Shown here: one piece after another, positions 1-11,615 of the stretch
How the letters are laid out: every line of letters begins with the position of its first letter
Position numbering within the stretch: position 1 is the stretch's first letter
Assembly (NCBI GenBank): GCA_965112735.1
Contig: OZ218956.1
Coordinates: 2,790,001-2,854,000 of the forward strand
Direction: 5' to 3'
DNA from: Phaeosaccion multiseriatum
Taxonomy: Eukaryota; Ochrophyta, other classes
Length of the DNA stretch: 64,000 nucleotides
Translations under genes and position numbers: made by a program
Notes under the pieces: generated by a model
Databases searched by the model: none
What the model was told of the DNA's origin: nothing
Seen by the model: only the letters and a program-made list of their open reading frames with translations

Positions 1-1997
1 CCAGCAACGACCCGGGCATGAGGCTGCGACTCCTCACTGAAGCCAATAAGGTCCTGAGGGATCGGCGCAAGAAGGTGAGAGAAGAACGGGGGCGAAGAAG
101 AGGGACAAGGCAGCGCGCAAAGAAGCTTATTCTTTCGGCTTTCTGTTTTCAGGTTGCTTGCAAGTTCCCTGTCGAGGGCAGAACCCCTTTATTCTCTCTC
201 TTTCTCCCTCCCTCTCTCCCTCTCTCACAAACCCGTCCGTGGCCTTTTCCCCTCGTGCTTCCTTTCCGATGTTGTCCTGTCCTGTCCTATCCTGTCCTAT
301 CCCGCTTCGCCTTGCAAAGTGGACCAAAGTCGCCGGAGGAGGTACAAGAAACGCGGGAGGAGGGACGCAGGGGGAGCAAGGGGGGCAAGAAGAGGAAGGC
401 AATGCAGAGGAGAGGTTGCTGAGGGCGCAGAAGCAAAGGCGAGAGAGGCGCATCACTGACAAGCTCACCAAGGCTGCCGCCATGCCTGAGGGAACGCAGG
501 CCTCAGGTACTTCTACTCACTCACTCAATTACTCACTCACTCACTCACTCACTCAATCAATCAATCAATCAAGTCAGTGAATCACCACCTTCTCTATCGG
601 AAACTCTCCCTCTCCTCCTCGCCCCCCCCCCTCCCTTCTCCATCTCCATCCACTGCCATCCCTCTCCTCCTTCTCTACCCTCCGCCCTCTGCAGGCATCC
701 GCTACGCCCCCCGCGAGTGGGGATCGAAGGCCCCTGCACCCGGCGCTCCAGGGGGGCCCAACGCCTTTCGAGCTTCGCTTAGCTTGGAGGAGATGCGCCT
801 CGCGGCCTGCTGGTGCGTGTGTGCGAATGTGGTTGTGTGCGTGTGTGTGCATGTGTGTGTGCGTGTGTGTGTGCGTGTGTGTGTGTGTGCGTGTGTGTGT
901 GCGTGTGTGTGTGTGTGCGTGTGCGTGCGTGTGTGTGTGTGCGTGTGTGTATATGCGTGTGCGTGCATGTGTGTGTGTGCGTGTGTATGTGTGTGTATGT
1001 GTGTGTGCCTGTACGTGCATGTGTGTGTGTGCATGCGTGTATGTATGTATGTGTGTGTGTGCATGTGTGTGTGCGTGCGCGCGTGTGTGTTTTGCATGCT
1101 GTGTGTGTGCGCATGTTTGCGGTATCGACGTCAAGATCGATATCAACTGAACATCTCTACCCAACCTCCGTCGTTTACAATACTTCTCCCTCCCCTCCAG
1201 GGACGGTATGGTAGCAACCGAAGCACACTACGCAGCCGTCGCCGAGGGCCGTCTCTCGTCCCACGACCACAACCGCCACCGCCAGCTCCAACAGGCTGGC
1301 GACGCCTCCGTAGACCTCCTTCGTATCGACGTGGATGTAATCGAGGACCTTCTGGAGGCGGCAGGAGGCTTCTTCGTCACGGATGCACAGGCCGCGGTAG
1401 AGGTGGAGAGCATTGAGAAGGACCAGATGGGAAGGAGCTCTCTCTTCCAAGCCGTCAGGTACACGTATCGTTCGCTCCTTCTCCGTGTGCGTGCGTGTGT
1501 GTGTGTGGGTGGGTGGGTGTGTGTGCGTGCGTGTGTGTGCGTGTGTGTGTGCGTGTGTGTGTGTGCGTGTGTGTGTGTGCGCGTGTGTGTGCCTGCGTGC
1601 GTGTGTGTTTGTGTGTGTGTGTGGGTGGGTGTGCGTGCGTGTGCGTGCGTGTGTGTGTGCGTGTGTGTGTGTGCGCGCGTGTGTGTGCGTGCGTGTATGT
1701 TTGTGTGTGGGTGTGTGTGTGTGGTTATCTCCCTGGGTGCCGTAACGCGCCACGTAACGCCTCCCCCCCTGGACAGATGGTTCCGTGGCTGGATGGTGGC
1801 GAGGGAACAAGCCGAGGAGGCAAAGGCCCACCCCCCTCCCCAATGGAGACAGCGCGTGGCAAGCATGCATCGAAGCATACGCTCCGCTTTCGACGGGTGA
1901 GCTGTGGCGGTACGCATACGGGCATATGACCAGGCTGGCAGGCAGGCATATGGGTAGACTGACAGGCTCTACCTACTAGTTTGCTTTGCTATGATTT

Positions 1998-2045
<48 letters not shown>

Positions 2046-3263
2046 AGTCGAGTAACTGAGACAGAGCCCGAGCTGCGGGGAGGGCGGGGGGGGGGGGGCG
2101 CGAAGTGTGCGTCCCATCTGCTGACACTAAGTGCCCTCTGCCTGCTTTCGGCTACATGCTGATACTAAGTGCCCTCTGCTTGCCGCCCCCTTCAACCCTC
2201 TCGGTTGCCCATCTTCAACGAAACAAATGCACGGACGCACGCACGCGCCCACGTACACACTCCCCTCCATTACATCAGAGTGGCACGCTTCCAGGCGGGG
2301 CTGCGCGAACGTTTGGAGCAGCAAATCGCCACCAGAGAGTATGAAGAGTCGGCTCAAGGACTGCCGCTGGGACAGGGAGCAGCAGCAACCGCAGTAGTTG
2401 GTGATAGAGTAGCAGGAGGAGGAGCACGAGGAGGAGGACGAGGAGCACGAGGAGGAGCACGAGGAGGAAGAGGAGCTGGAGAGCCGGCGGTGGTGGGCGG
2501 TGGCACGGCTGGAGCCACCAAAAAGGGACGGACGATGGCAGCCAACGGCCTCCCCCCGCCCCCGCTGCCAAGACTCCCCTCAGCCCCCCCAGAGAGCAAG
2601 CATGAAGGTACCACGGAAGGTACGAAGAGAGAACAAACGGAAGCTTTCGAGTTGACCTCATGGAAGGGGGGGGCTACCTTCACTTTACTTTTGTAAAGGT
2701 TTAGCAAGTTCAAGTTTGGAGTGCAAGTTCAAGTTTGTTGTGAGGGGCTCTCGAGGCGGATCCGTCCTCCAAAGGGAGCAGGAGGGGGGAGGGGGTAATG
2801 AGGTTAAGCGTATACCCCCCTAATCTTCGCAAACCCCCCCCCCCCATTTGTTGTCCCCTCGTCTGCTCTCTTTGTCACTACAAACTTCCAATCGTGTGTG
2901 CAGCTTCGAGAACGAACGGCAGAAGGGGTAACCAGGAGGAGGAGGAGGAGGAGGAGGAGGGGGAGGAGGAGGAAGAAGAAGAAGAGGAAGAGGAAGAGGA
3001 AGAGGAAGAGCAAGAGGAGGAGGAAGACAAGGAAGCAGCAGGCGACGAGGGACCTCCCCCGATATCCAGAGTGGCCATCTCCGCCGTTGTGTCCAAGGCC
3101 GCGAGCAGTAGGGGGGCGGCGTCGATAGCCAAGGTATGCTTGGGTCAGTGAGAAGCGATGCTTGGGTACCCTTGGTTGCTATCTGTTGGCAGCCTCGTTG
3201 TTGTTGTTATGGTTGAGTGGGGGGCGGAGGGGTGCCCAGCGCTCTCTTTCACTGTGTGTCTCT

Positions 3264-3308
<45 letters not shown>

Positions 3309-3403
3309 TTTCGTTCTCGTTCTCTTTCTCTCTCTCTCTCGCTGCCCACCTCTGACTCTCTGCGGCCTGCATGTGTGTGTGCGTGTGCCGTGCGTGTACG
3401 TGT

Positions 3404-3441
<38 letters not shown>

Positions 3442-6134
3442 GCATGTGGGTATATGTCCGTGTGTGTGCCTCCCCCACCCGTCCCGAGCACAGCACGCCG
3501 TCCTGACACTGGACATTGTGCACGCAACTGCTGAGAGACCCCGGCCCTCTTCCCCCTCAGACCGAAAGAGGAAAGGTGAGAGAGAAGGAGGGGACAGAGC
3601 GAGAGGGAGAGGGGAAGAGAGGAGGAAGAGAAGAAGGAGGAGGGGAGAAGAGGTCTCCTCTCTCTCTCTCTCTCTCTTCTCAGACTTTTCCGTTACACCT
3701 CTCTCGAGACAGAGACATGTAACTAACATTAACTGACATGTAACTGACATGTAACTGCTTGTCATGATGCGTCGCCATGCTCCCCCTCACAAGATGCACT
3801 CCTCAGCTCCCCCTTCCTCTCCCCCTCCCTCCTCCTCCCCCCTGCCTCCCTCCCTCCTCTCTCTGTTTAGCCCCCCCCGGTGACGGCCTTGCACTTGAGG
3901 GCCAAACCCCGTCAGCGAAGGCCGCTGAAGCTGCAGAAGAAGCAGCAGCAGCCAAAGCCACGCCCTCTGCCCCTGCCGACCCGTCAACGCTGGAGATACT
4001 CGAGTGGCTCAAGACCAGCCGCGCTCACGTTAGTAACCAAGGCGCATGCACGCACACGCACACGCACACGCACACACACACGCACACGCACACGCACACA
4101 CACGCGCACGCATGCACGCACTCACGCACCGTCTTTGACGTTGGATGGGTTGCTTCTCTCTCTCTCTCTTAGTCTCTATCCTTTTTATCTCTATCACTCC
4201 GTCTCTCTCTCGTCCTCTTCCAACTCTTTCTCTCACGTACTCTCACTCTCACTCCCCCTTCTCTCTCTCACGGCGGGGCAGAGCGACAACATACCCGGCG
4301 ACGCCCCTGCTGCATCACGAACTGGTGTACCACCAACTGCTGCCCCGACCCAGGGGGGTGCCAAAGGCCTGCCACCCGGGGGGGCAGGACCCAGGGGGGG
4401 CGCCCTGCCTCCTCCTCGCTGCGACGCCGCCGCTTGGATCGACTTGGCCTTCAGGGTACGTACTAAGTACTAGTATGTAAGAGCCGGTCTGCAAAACGTT
4501 CCGTGGGGATGATTGAGGATTCTTCCCTTTTGCAATGCCGATGCCAATGCAACCTTCCCCCCTCTCACCCCCTCACACATACACACACGTATATATGTAC
4601 ACGCACGCACACACGCATCCTCCCCCCCCCCCTCTCTCTCTCTCTCTCTCAGGAACCCTGGGCGGCTTGTGACGAGACCATCCACCCCGTGGACTTGGCC
4701 CAGGCTCGCTACCTCGCCTCCCAGCTGAGATCGTTCCTCAAGAACATTCCCAGGGACCACCGCAGAGGGCTTGGCTTCGATGATGTACTCGTGGAGGTAC
4801 TCATGGTCACGCCCCCTCCCTCCTCCATCAAACATGGTGCTGGTGCTGGTGCTGGTGCTGGTGCTGGTGCAGGCTCCGGCAGGCTGGGGTCGGGGCCTGC
4901 TTCACGGGCCGGGTCAAGGCCGGGGTCGAGGGGGGGGGGCGACGCGCCGAGTGGTCAGCCGCAGGCAAGACGCATCATTCGACTGGGGCTCTTCCGCCAT
5001 GCGTCTCGGAATAGCACGAATAGTAACACTAGTAGTAGAAGGGGGGGGCGGGGTAGTCATAGCAAAGGCAGTGGGCATAGCAATGGTAGGAGTAGTGGTG
5101 TGGGCGGTGAGGGGGGTGACGACCCACTCACCTTCGAGGAGCGGTTGCTGCAGGAGGCCCAAACGCGAGGGGACCCAAGTACAGCAGGCAGCGGCAGCAA
5201 GAGGAGGGGGAGGGATTTGGAGGCAGATGGGGCGGCTGCAGATGCCAAGGGCCTCAGCGACTTTGTGCGGAAGCTTTCCGTCCAGGTAAGGAACAGGGGG
5301 TGTGAGTGGTGACTTCCCTCCCTTTCCATACGCCTCCACACTACTCTCGCCCCTCCCAACATGTGCGCAATCAGTGAAGAACTGCGCCATCGGTATGCCT
5401 CTACTCTTGCTCCCCGTATGCCTCTACTTTTGCTCCCCGTATGCCTCTACTCTTGCTCCCCGTATGCCTCTACTTTTTCTCCCCGTATGCCTCTACTCTT
5501 GCTCCCCGTATGCCTCTACTCTTGCTCCCCGTATGCCTCTACTCTTGCTCCCCGTATGCCTCTACTCTTGCTCCCCGTATGCCTTTACTCTTGCTCCCCG
5601 TATACCTCTACTCTTGCTCCCCGTATGCCTCTATTCTTGCTCCCCGCATGCCTCTACTCTTGCTCCCCGTATGCCTCTACTCTTGCTCCCCGTATGCCTC
5701 TACTCTTGCTCCCCGTATGCCTCTACTCTTGCTCCCCGTATGCCTCTACTCTTGCTCCCCGCATGCCTCTACTTTTGCTCCCCGTATGCCTCTACTCTTG
5801 CTCCCCGTATGCCTCTACTCTTGCTCCCCGTATGCCTCTACTCTTGCTCCCCGTATGCCTCTACTCTTGCTCCCCGTATGCCTCTACTCTTGCTCCCCGT
5901 ATGCATTCGTGAGCCCCCGGGGCCGGCCTTGGAAAGAGCAAGTTGTGAGCTGTGTGTGTGTGTGTGCTTGCCGCTCTCCTTCCTCCTGCACCGGGTATGC
6001 CATGTTTTGTCATCCCCTGTCTACATTCCCCCCTCCATCCTCTGCTGATGCCAGCCACCACCGCCTTTGCCCCCTCTTGCTCGCGCCTGCCTGCCTGCCC
6101 GTCTACCTGCCTGTCTGTCTGCTTTCCTGCCTGT

Positions 6135-6187
<53 letters not shown>

Positions 6188-9100
6188 TGCCTGTCTGTCT
6201 GCTTTCCTGCCTGCCTGCCTGCCTGCCTGTCTACCTGCCTGTCTGTCTGCCTGCCTGCCTGTCTGCCTTCCTGCCTGCCTGCCTGCCTGCCCGTCTACCT
6301 GCCTGTCTGTCTGCTTTCCTGCCTGCCTGCCTGTCTACCTGCCTGCCTGCCTGCCTGCCTGTCTGTCTACCCATATGCCTGCCCATGTGCCTGCCTGCTG
6401 CTCGTGTACTGTGTGCTCCAAATCAAGCAGATTGGCTTCACCCACAGTCTCTCCGACACGATGAAGGAGCAGCGTGAGTGGCTAGGGTGGGAGCGGAAGC
6501 TCTACGGCCCCTTGGAGGCAGAGCTTCCTCCTGAGCTTCTGCAGGCCCAGGCCTTTGCAAGGCATGTCGTGGACTCCATTCGGAGGTGAGAAGAGAAGCA
6601 AGTTGAAGTTGAGGGTGACAACCACCAGATGAAAGCAAAGCAAAGCTCGGCCAGAGCAAGTTGAGGGTGACGGCCAGATGAAACCAAAGCAAAGCTCGGC
6701 CAGGGACAGGGCAAAAGGAACGCCAAGGGATAGAGTGTAGCATAGCCAAGTCAAAGCCCTGGGGTACAGCAAAGACAGGTATAGCCATGTTTACCCGGTA
6801 TAGCCATGTCTACCCCTTTACTCTTCGGTGTCTACCCCTTTACCCCTATTTCCACATGCCTGCCATGCCCGCGTCCCAGCCCCCCCCCCCCCCCCTCCCT
6901 CCCTCCCTTCACAACAGAGCCGCAGAGATGGAGAGAAGGGTGTCCGGCGCTGGTGGAGGAGAAGGAGGAGGGGAGGGAGGGGGGGGAGGGGGGGGTATGG
7001 ACTTTGACGAGATGAGACCCTTGCTCAACAAGGCCGGCCTTCTCACAAATGGCACCCGGGGACACCTACACCTCCTTCTGAAACGTTTCTTTAGGGAGGA
7101 GGCGAAGCACGCAGGCTTCGGGGAGGTGACCCAATGGGCCAAAGACAAGGTCATCGGGGCCATCTTTCGAGAGGCCGACAGCTCGGGGGACAGAGGCTTG
7201 AGCTACTTTGAGATGCTCAAGTTGTTGAAGCGATTGGGCAGGCAGGACGTGCCTCTCGCGCTGGGGGGAGAGGCGGAGTACATTAAGGCGTTACGGAATT
7301 TGGGAGTGGAGCAGGACCAGCACGGGAGGCTTACTGAGGCAGGGCTGGGCGCCTTTTATCGCAGGTTCGGACGGTTGAAGGACGATGCCAGGCGGCTTGG
7401 GCTGGGCTCGTTGGATTCCTTCATGGGGTTGAGTTTCAATTTGGTGGGCGAGTTGGACGCTCGAGCGGTGGACTCGCTGGAGGTGTTGCTGGAGCCGCAC
7501 GGGAGGGTGCGACGCGCGGAGAAGAGGGACCTGCTAGCCTCGAGGTGCATTCGCGACTTATACTGGGACTTCAGCTGCCATCGCCTGTCGGACTGGTTCT
7601 TTCCGCCCACTCCCGCTCCCGCTTCTTCCACCTTCACCCTCGATGGTGGTGGCGGTGTCTTCCCCTTCCCGTCCTCTTTTCTCTCCTCGACCTCGCTCCG
7701 AGCCTTCCTCTGCGAGCCGGGGAGGCTTGCCGAAGCCGTGACGGGGTGGCAGCAGGAGCTTGCCGACGGTTTCAGAGGGGTCATTCCCGAGCTACGGGAG
7801 GCCGTGAGGAAAGAGCTTGGGGATGCTTCGGCGGATGTAGCGTCGGCCGATCTGTCGGGAACTTTCTGGATGGGACATGCTGAGAAGGAGGAGAAGAAGA
7901 AGGAGGAGGAGGAGGCAGAGCAGGCGGGAGGAGGAGGGGAGGGGGGGGGGGAGGAGGGGGGAGGAGGAGGGCTTCTGTCGCGAGGGGTGGAACTGCCGCC
8001 GCAGCAGTTGGTGATACAGCAGCAGGAGGAGGATACGGAGAAGAGGGGGGGGGAGGAGGAGGAGGACGAGGAGAAGGAGGGGGAGGAAGAGGAGGAGGAG
8101 GGGGAGGAGGAGGAGGGGGCAAAGGGAGGCTCGGAGGGGGAGGAGGATGTCGACGATCTCGCTGACTTCATCGTCCCTTTGGGCACGCTTGCCACGCTGG
8201 AGAGCCTGACGAAGGAGCTGACCAAGGTGAAAGAGGGGGGGAGGAGAGGAGGGGGGGAGGGAGAGAGGGAGGGAGGGAGGGAGGGAGGGAGGGAGGGAGA
8301 GAGGAGGGAGGGAGGGAGGCAGGGAGGGAGGGAGGAAGGGAGAGAAAGAGAGAGAGGGAGGGAGGGAGGGAGGGGGGGGGGGGAGGGAGAGAGAGAGGGA
8401 GAGGGAGTGATGAAGTGATGGAGAGAAAACAAGAGAGCGAATAAACGAACGAACGTGTGATAGAAGCACGCACCCATTTGCTGCCATTTACCCCCATCCC
8501 CATCCACTGCCATTTCCTTTCTCTCATCAGGTGGAAGACCTCCTACACTCGGATGTCCCGCGCGCCATGAAGATGGAGCTGGAGGCCAAGCAGCTGACGA
8601 TGACTCGGCAGCTCCACAGCCTAAAACACGACCTCGACATGTCCTGCTTTGTTGCGGCAGCGAGGTTCCTGCGCTTCTACGATGGTGAGGGAGGGAGGGA
8701 GGGAGGGAGGGAGGGAAGGAAGGAGGGAAGGAAGGAAGGAGGGAGAGAGGGAGGGAGGGAGGGAGGGAGGGAGGGAGGGAGGGAGGGAGGGAGGGAGGGA
8801 GGGAGGGAGGGAGGGAGGGAGGGAGGGAGGGAGGGAGGGAGGGAGGGAAGGAGGGAGGGAGGGAGGGAGGGAGGGAGGGAGGGAGGGAGGGAGGGAGGGA
8901 GGGAGGGAGGGAGGGAGGGAGGGAGGGAGGGAGGGAGGGAGGGAGGGAGGGAGCGAGGGAGGGAGGGAGGGAGGGAGGGAGGAAGGGAGGGAGGGAGGGA
9001 GGGAGGGAGGCGCAGGGAGGGAGGGAGGGAGGGAGGGAGGGAGGGAGGGAGGGAGGGAGGGAGGGAGGGAGGGAGGGAGGCACAGACAAGGTAATCCGTG

Positions 9101-11568
9101 TGCGCGTCAGGTCGCTCCTAACCCCCCTCTTACGTATGGATACAAACACCTCTTACGTATGGATACAAACACCCCTTACGTATGGATACAAACACTTCTT
9201 ACGTATGAATACAACCACCTCTTACGTATGGATACAATCACCTCTTACGTATGGATACAAACACCTCCTACGTATGGATACAAACACCTCTTACGTATTA
9301 GGAGCCCGCTGCATGCTGGAAAGCGTGTCAATGGTGGGGATGGGGGATGAAAAGGTGACGCTGCGGATGAGGATGGAGGGGCTTCTCAAGGACGTGTTTG
9401 ACTACTTGCCACCAGGCAAGGGGGAGCCCTCGCCAGGTGAGTGGCTCTTAGTGTAGAAATATTGCCACATGCATACACACACACATGCATACCCACATAC
9501 GCGCGCACGCACACGCACACACACAGGGAGGGAGGGAGGGAGGGGCAACGAGATGAAGAGAGAGCACAGAGAGAGAGAGAAGAAGAGCCGAAGAGGAGAT
9601 GAGCGGAAAGGAAAAGGTCACTCACACCCTCTTGGCACATACTCACGCGAATGAATGCACAACACACCCACCCCCAAACCCCCGTTTTGTAACTGTCTGT
9701 ATACCCGACGTGTAACCGACGTGTAACCGACGTGTAACCGACGTAGTCCGTCTTCGTGAGGAGACTCGAGCGAGCTTGGCGGAGGAGAGGCGGAGGGCAG
9801 TCATGGAGGAGCTCGACACGGAGCTAGAGAGGCAGGCCAAGCTTGGTGAGGGGGGGAGGAAGGGGGGTGGGTGGGTGAGCAAGGAAGGAAGGGGAGTGGG
9901 TGGATGCGTGCCGGTGTGCGTGCGTGCGTGAGTGCTTGCATGGGGGCGTGGGTGGGGGCGTGGGGGCGTGCGTGGGTGGGTGAGTGGAGTTTAAGTTTGT
10001 GCATCTTCACTTTTGCTCTGCTGTTGTGAACCACATGCTTGCCTCTGCTCAACCAACAAACAAACACACAAATCAAACCAACCAACAAACAAACAAAAAT
10101 AAAAAGGCGGTGAGAAGCAGCGCAAGCGAGAGGAGGCCCGCCGCAAGAAGCTTCAGACGCGTCTCACAGAAGAAGTACAGCTCTACCGCCGAGGCCTCGC
10201 AGCAAGGGAAAGGGCTGAGCTCAAAGACAGCGAGCGGGTGCTGGCACAGGAGCTCTGGCAGCGTCTTGTGACCCTCAGGCAGAGGCGGAGGAGGGGCACG
10301 CTAGGAGCCGTGGCGGCGATTAACAACCTTGCTGTGCTGCTCGTGGAGGGAGGAAGTGGGGGGGAGGAGGCGCACTACGAGCGCATGGTTAGGGAAGGGA
10401 GGCAGCTGCTGGCCCTTGCCGTCAAGGTGGGTGCGTGCGTGGGTTGCGTGGATGGGTGTGGGTGGGTGCGTGGGTGCGTGCGTGGGTGCGTGCGTGGGTG
10501 CGTGCGTGCGTGGGTGCGTGCGTGCGTGGGTGCGTGCGTTCATGCGTGTGTGTGTGTACTTCCACCTTGAACCCCTTGTACCCCCTTAAGCCTCATCCCC
10601 CAATCTCGCTCCTGCTGTCCCTTCACCCTCAGATAACGGAGAAGGTGATCAGCAGCTCTCTCATGCTCGGTAGCACATCCTCGTTCTTGGAACACCGCAA
10701 GGCTATCGAGGAGGAGGAGAAGGAGAAGGTGGCGGAAGAGGAGGAGGAGGGGGAGGAGAAGGAGGGGGGGGGGGGGGTACCGGAGGGGGGGGAGGAGGAG
10801 AATATCGAGCTCGGACTCTCTCCCCTCGCGGTGACGCTGAGCAACCTGCTGTTCGCGTTGAGGGAAGAGCACGATGGACCTAGTGTAAGACTCCGAAAGC
10901 AGAGGGAGAGGGAGATGAGGAGAAGCAGCAGCAAGAGGCGACTGCTCGACCCCTTTGCAGACAGCAGTGATGATGATGATGATGATGATGATGATGCTGA
11001 TGGTGAGGAGGAGGAGGAGGAGGAGGGGGAGGAGAAAGGGGGCGATGGGGAGGGGGGGGGGCGACGAAGGCAGCAGAAGCAGCTTGAGGAGACGGAGGAG
11101 GAGAAGGCCATTCGGCTGTTGTACGAGCGATGTCAGAGCGTCAGCGGCGCCCTCACAGACGTGCAAGTAAAGGTATGTGCGGGTGTGGGTGTGTGTGTGT
11201 GTGTGTGTGTGTGCGTGCGAGTGCGGGTGTGTGTGTGCGTGTGTGTGTGTGTGCGCGTGTATGTGTGTGTGTGTGTGTGTGTGTGCGTGTGTGCGTGTGT
11301 GTGAGAGAGTTGAGTGTTCGCTTTGCTCTTCGAAGAGGGCCTAGAGAAGATGTGTGTCGTTATTGCGCTAGTGGCCCGACTGTGTCGGTATCGAAGAGAT
11401 CGACTTGGCGACTCGAACATCTCAACTTGCCGTGTGGGGGAGCTCTAAACTCTTCCGCCACTGCCCTCCTCGCACACATAAACGCACGCACACACATATA
11501 CACACATACACACACTCACACACAAACACGCACGCACACAAACACACACACGCATCCACACACACATA

Positions 11569-11615
<47 letters not shown>

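Noticed and set aside
702-1164. ORFs encoding HTHTHT and VCVCVC on both strands
   Set aside because: They are translations of GT/CA microsatellites inside an intron.
5302-6589. Several overlapping 180-380 codon ORFs with [12 protein letters not shown] or PACLPACL repeats
   Set aside because: Products of the 23-bp and CTGC intronic arrays, which are open in all three frames. Only the terminal part (6431-6585) is a real exon.
7356-9149. 597-codon minus-strand ORF rich in SLPP repeats
   Set aside because: It is the complement of the (GGGA)n intron arrays and of a real plus-strand exon; no splice signals or family similarity on that strand.
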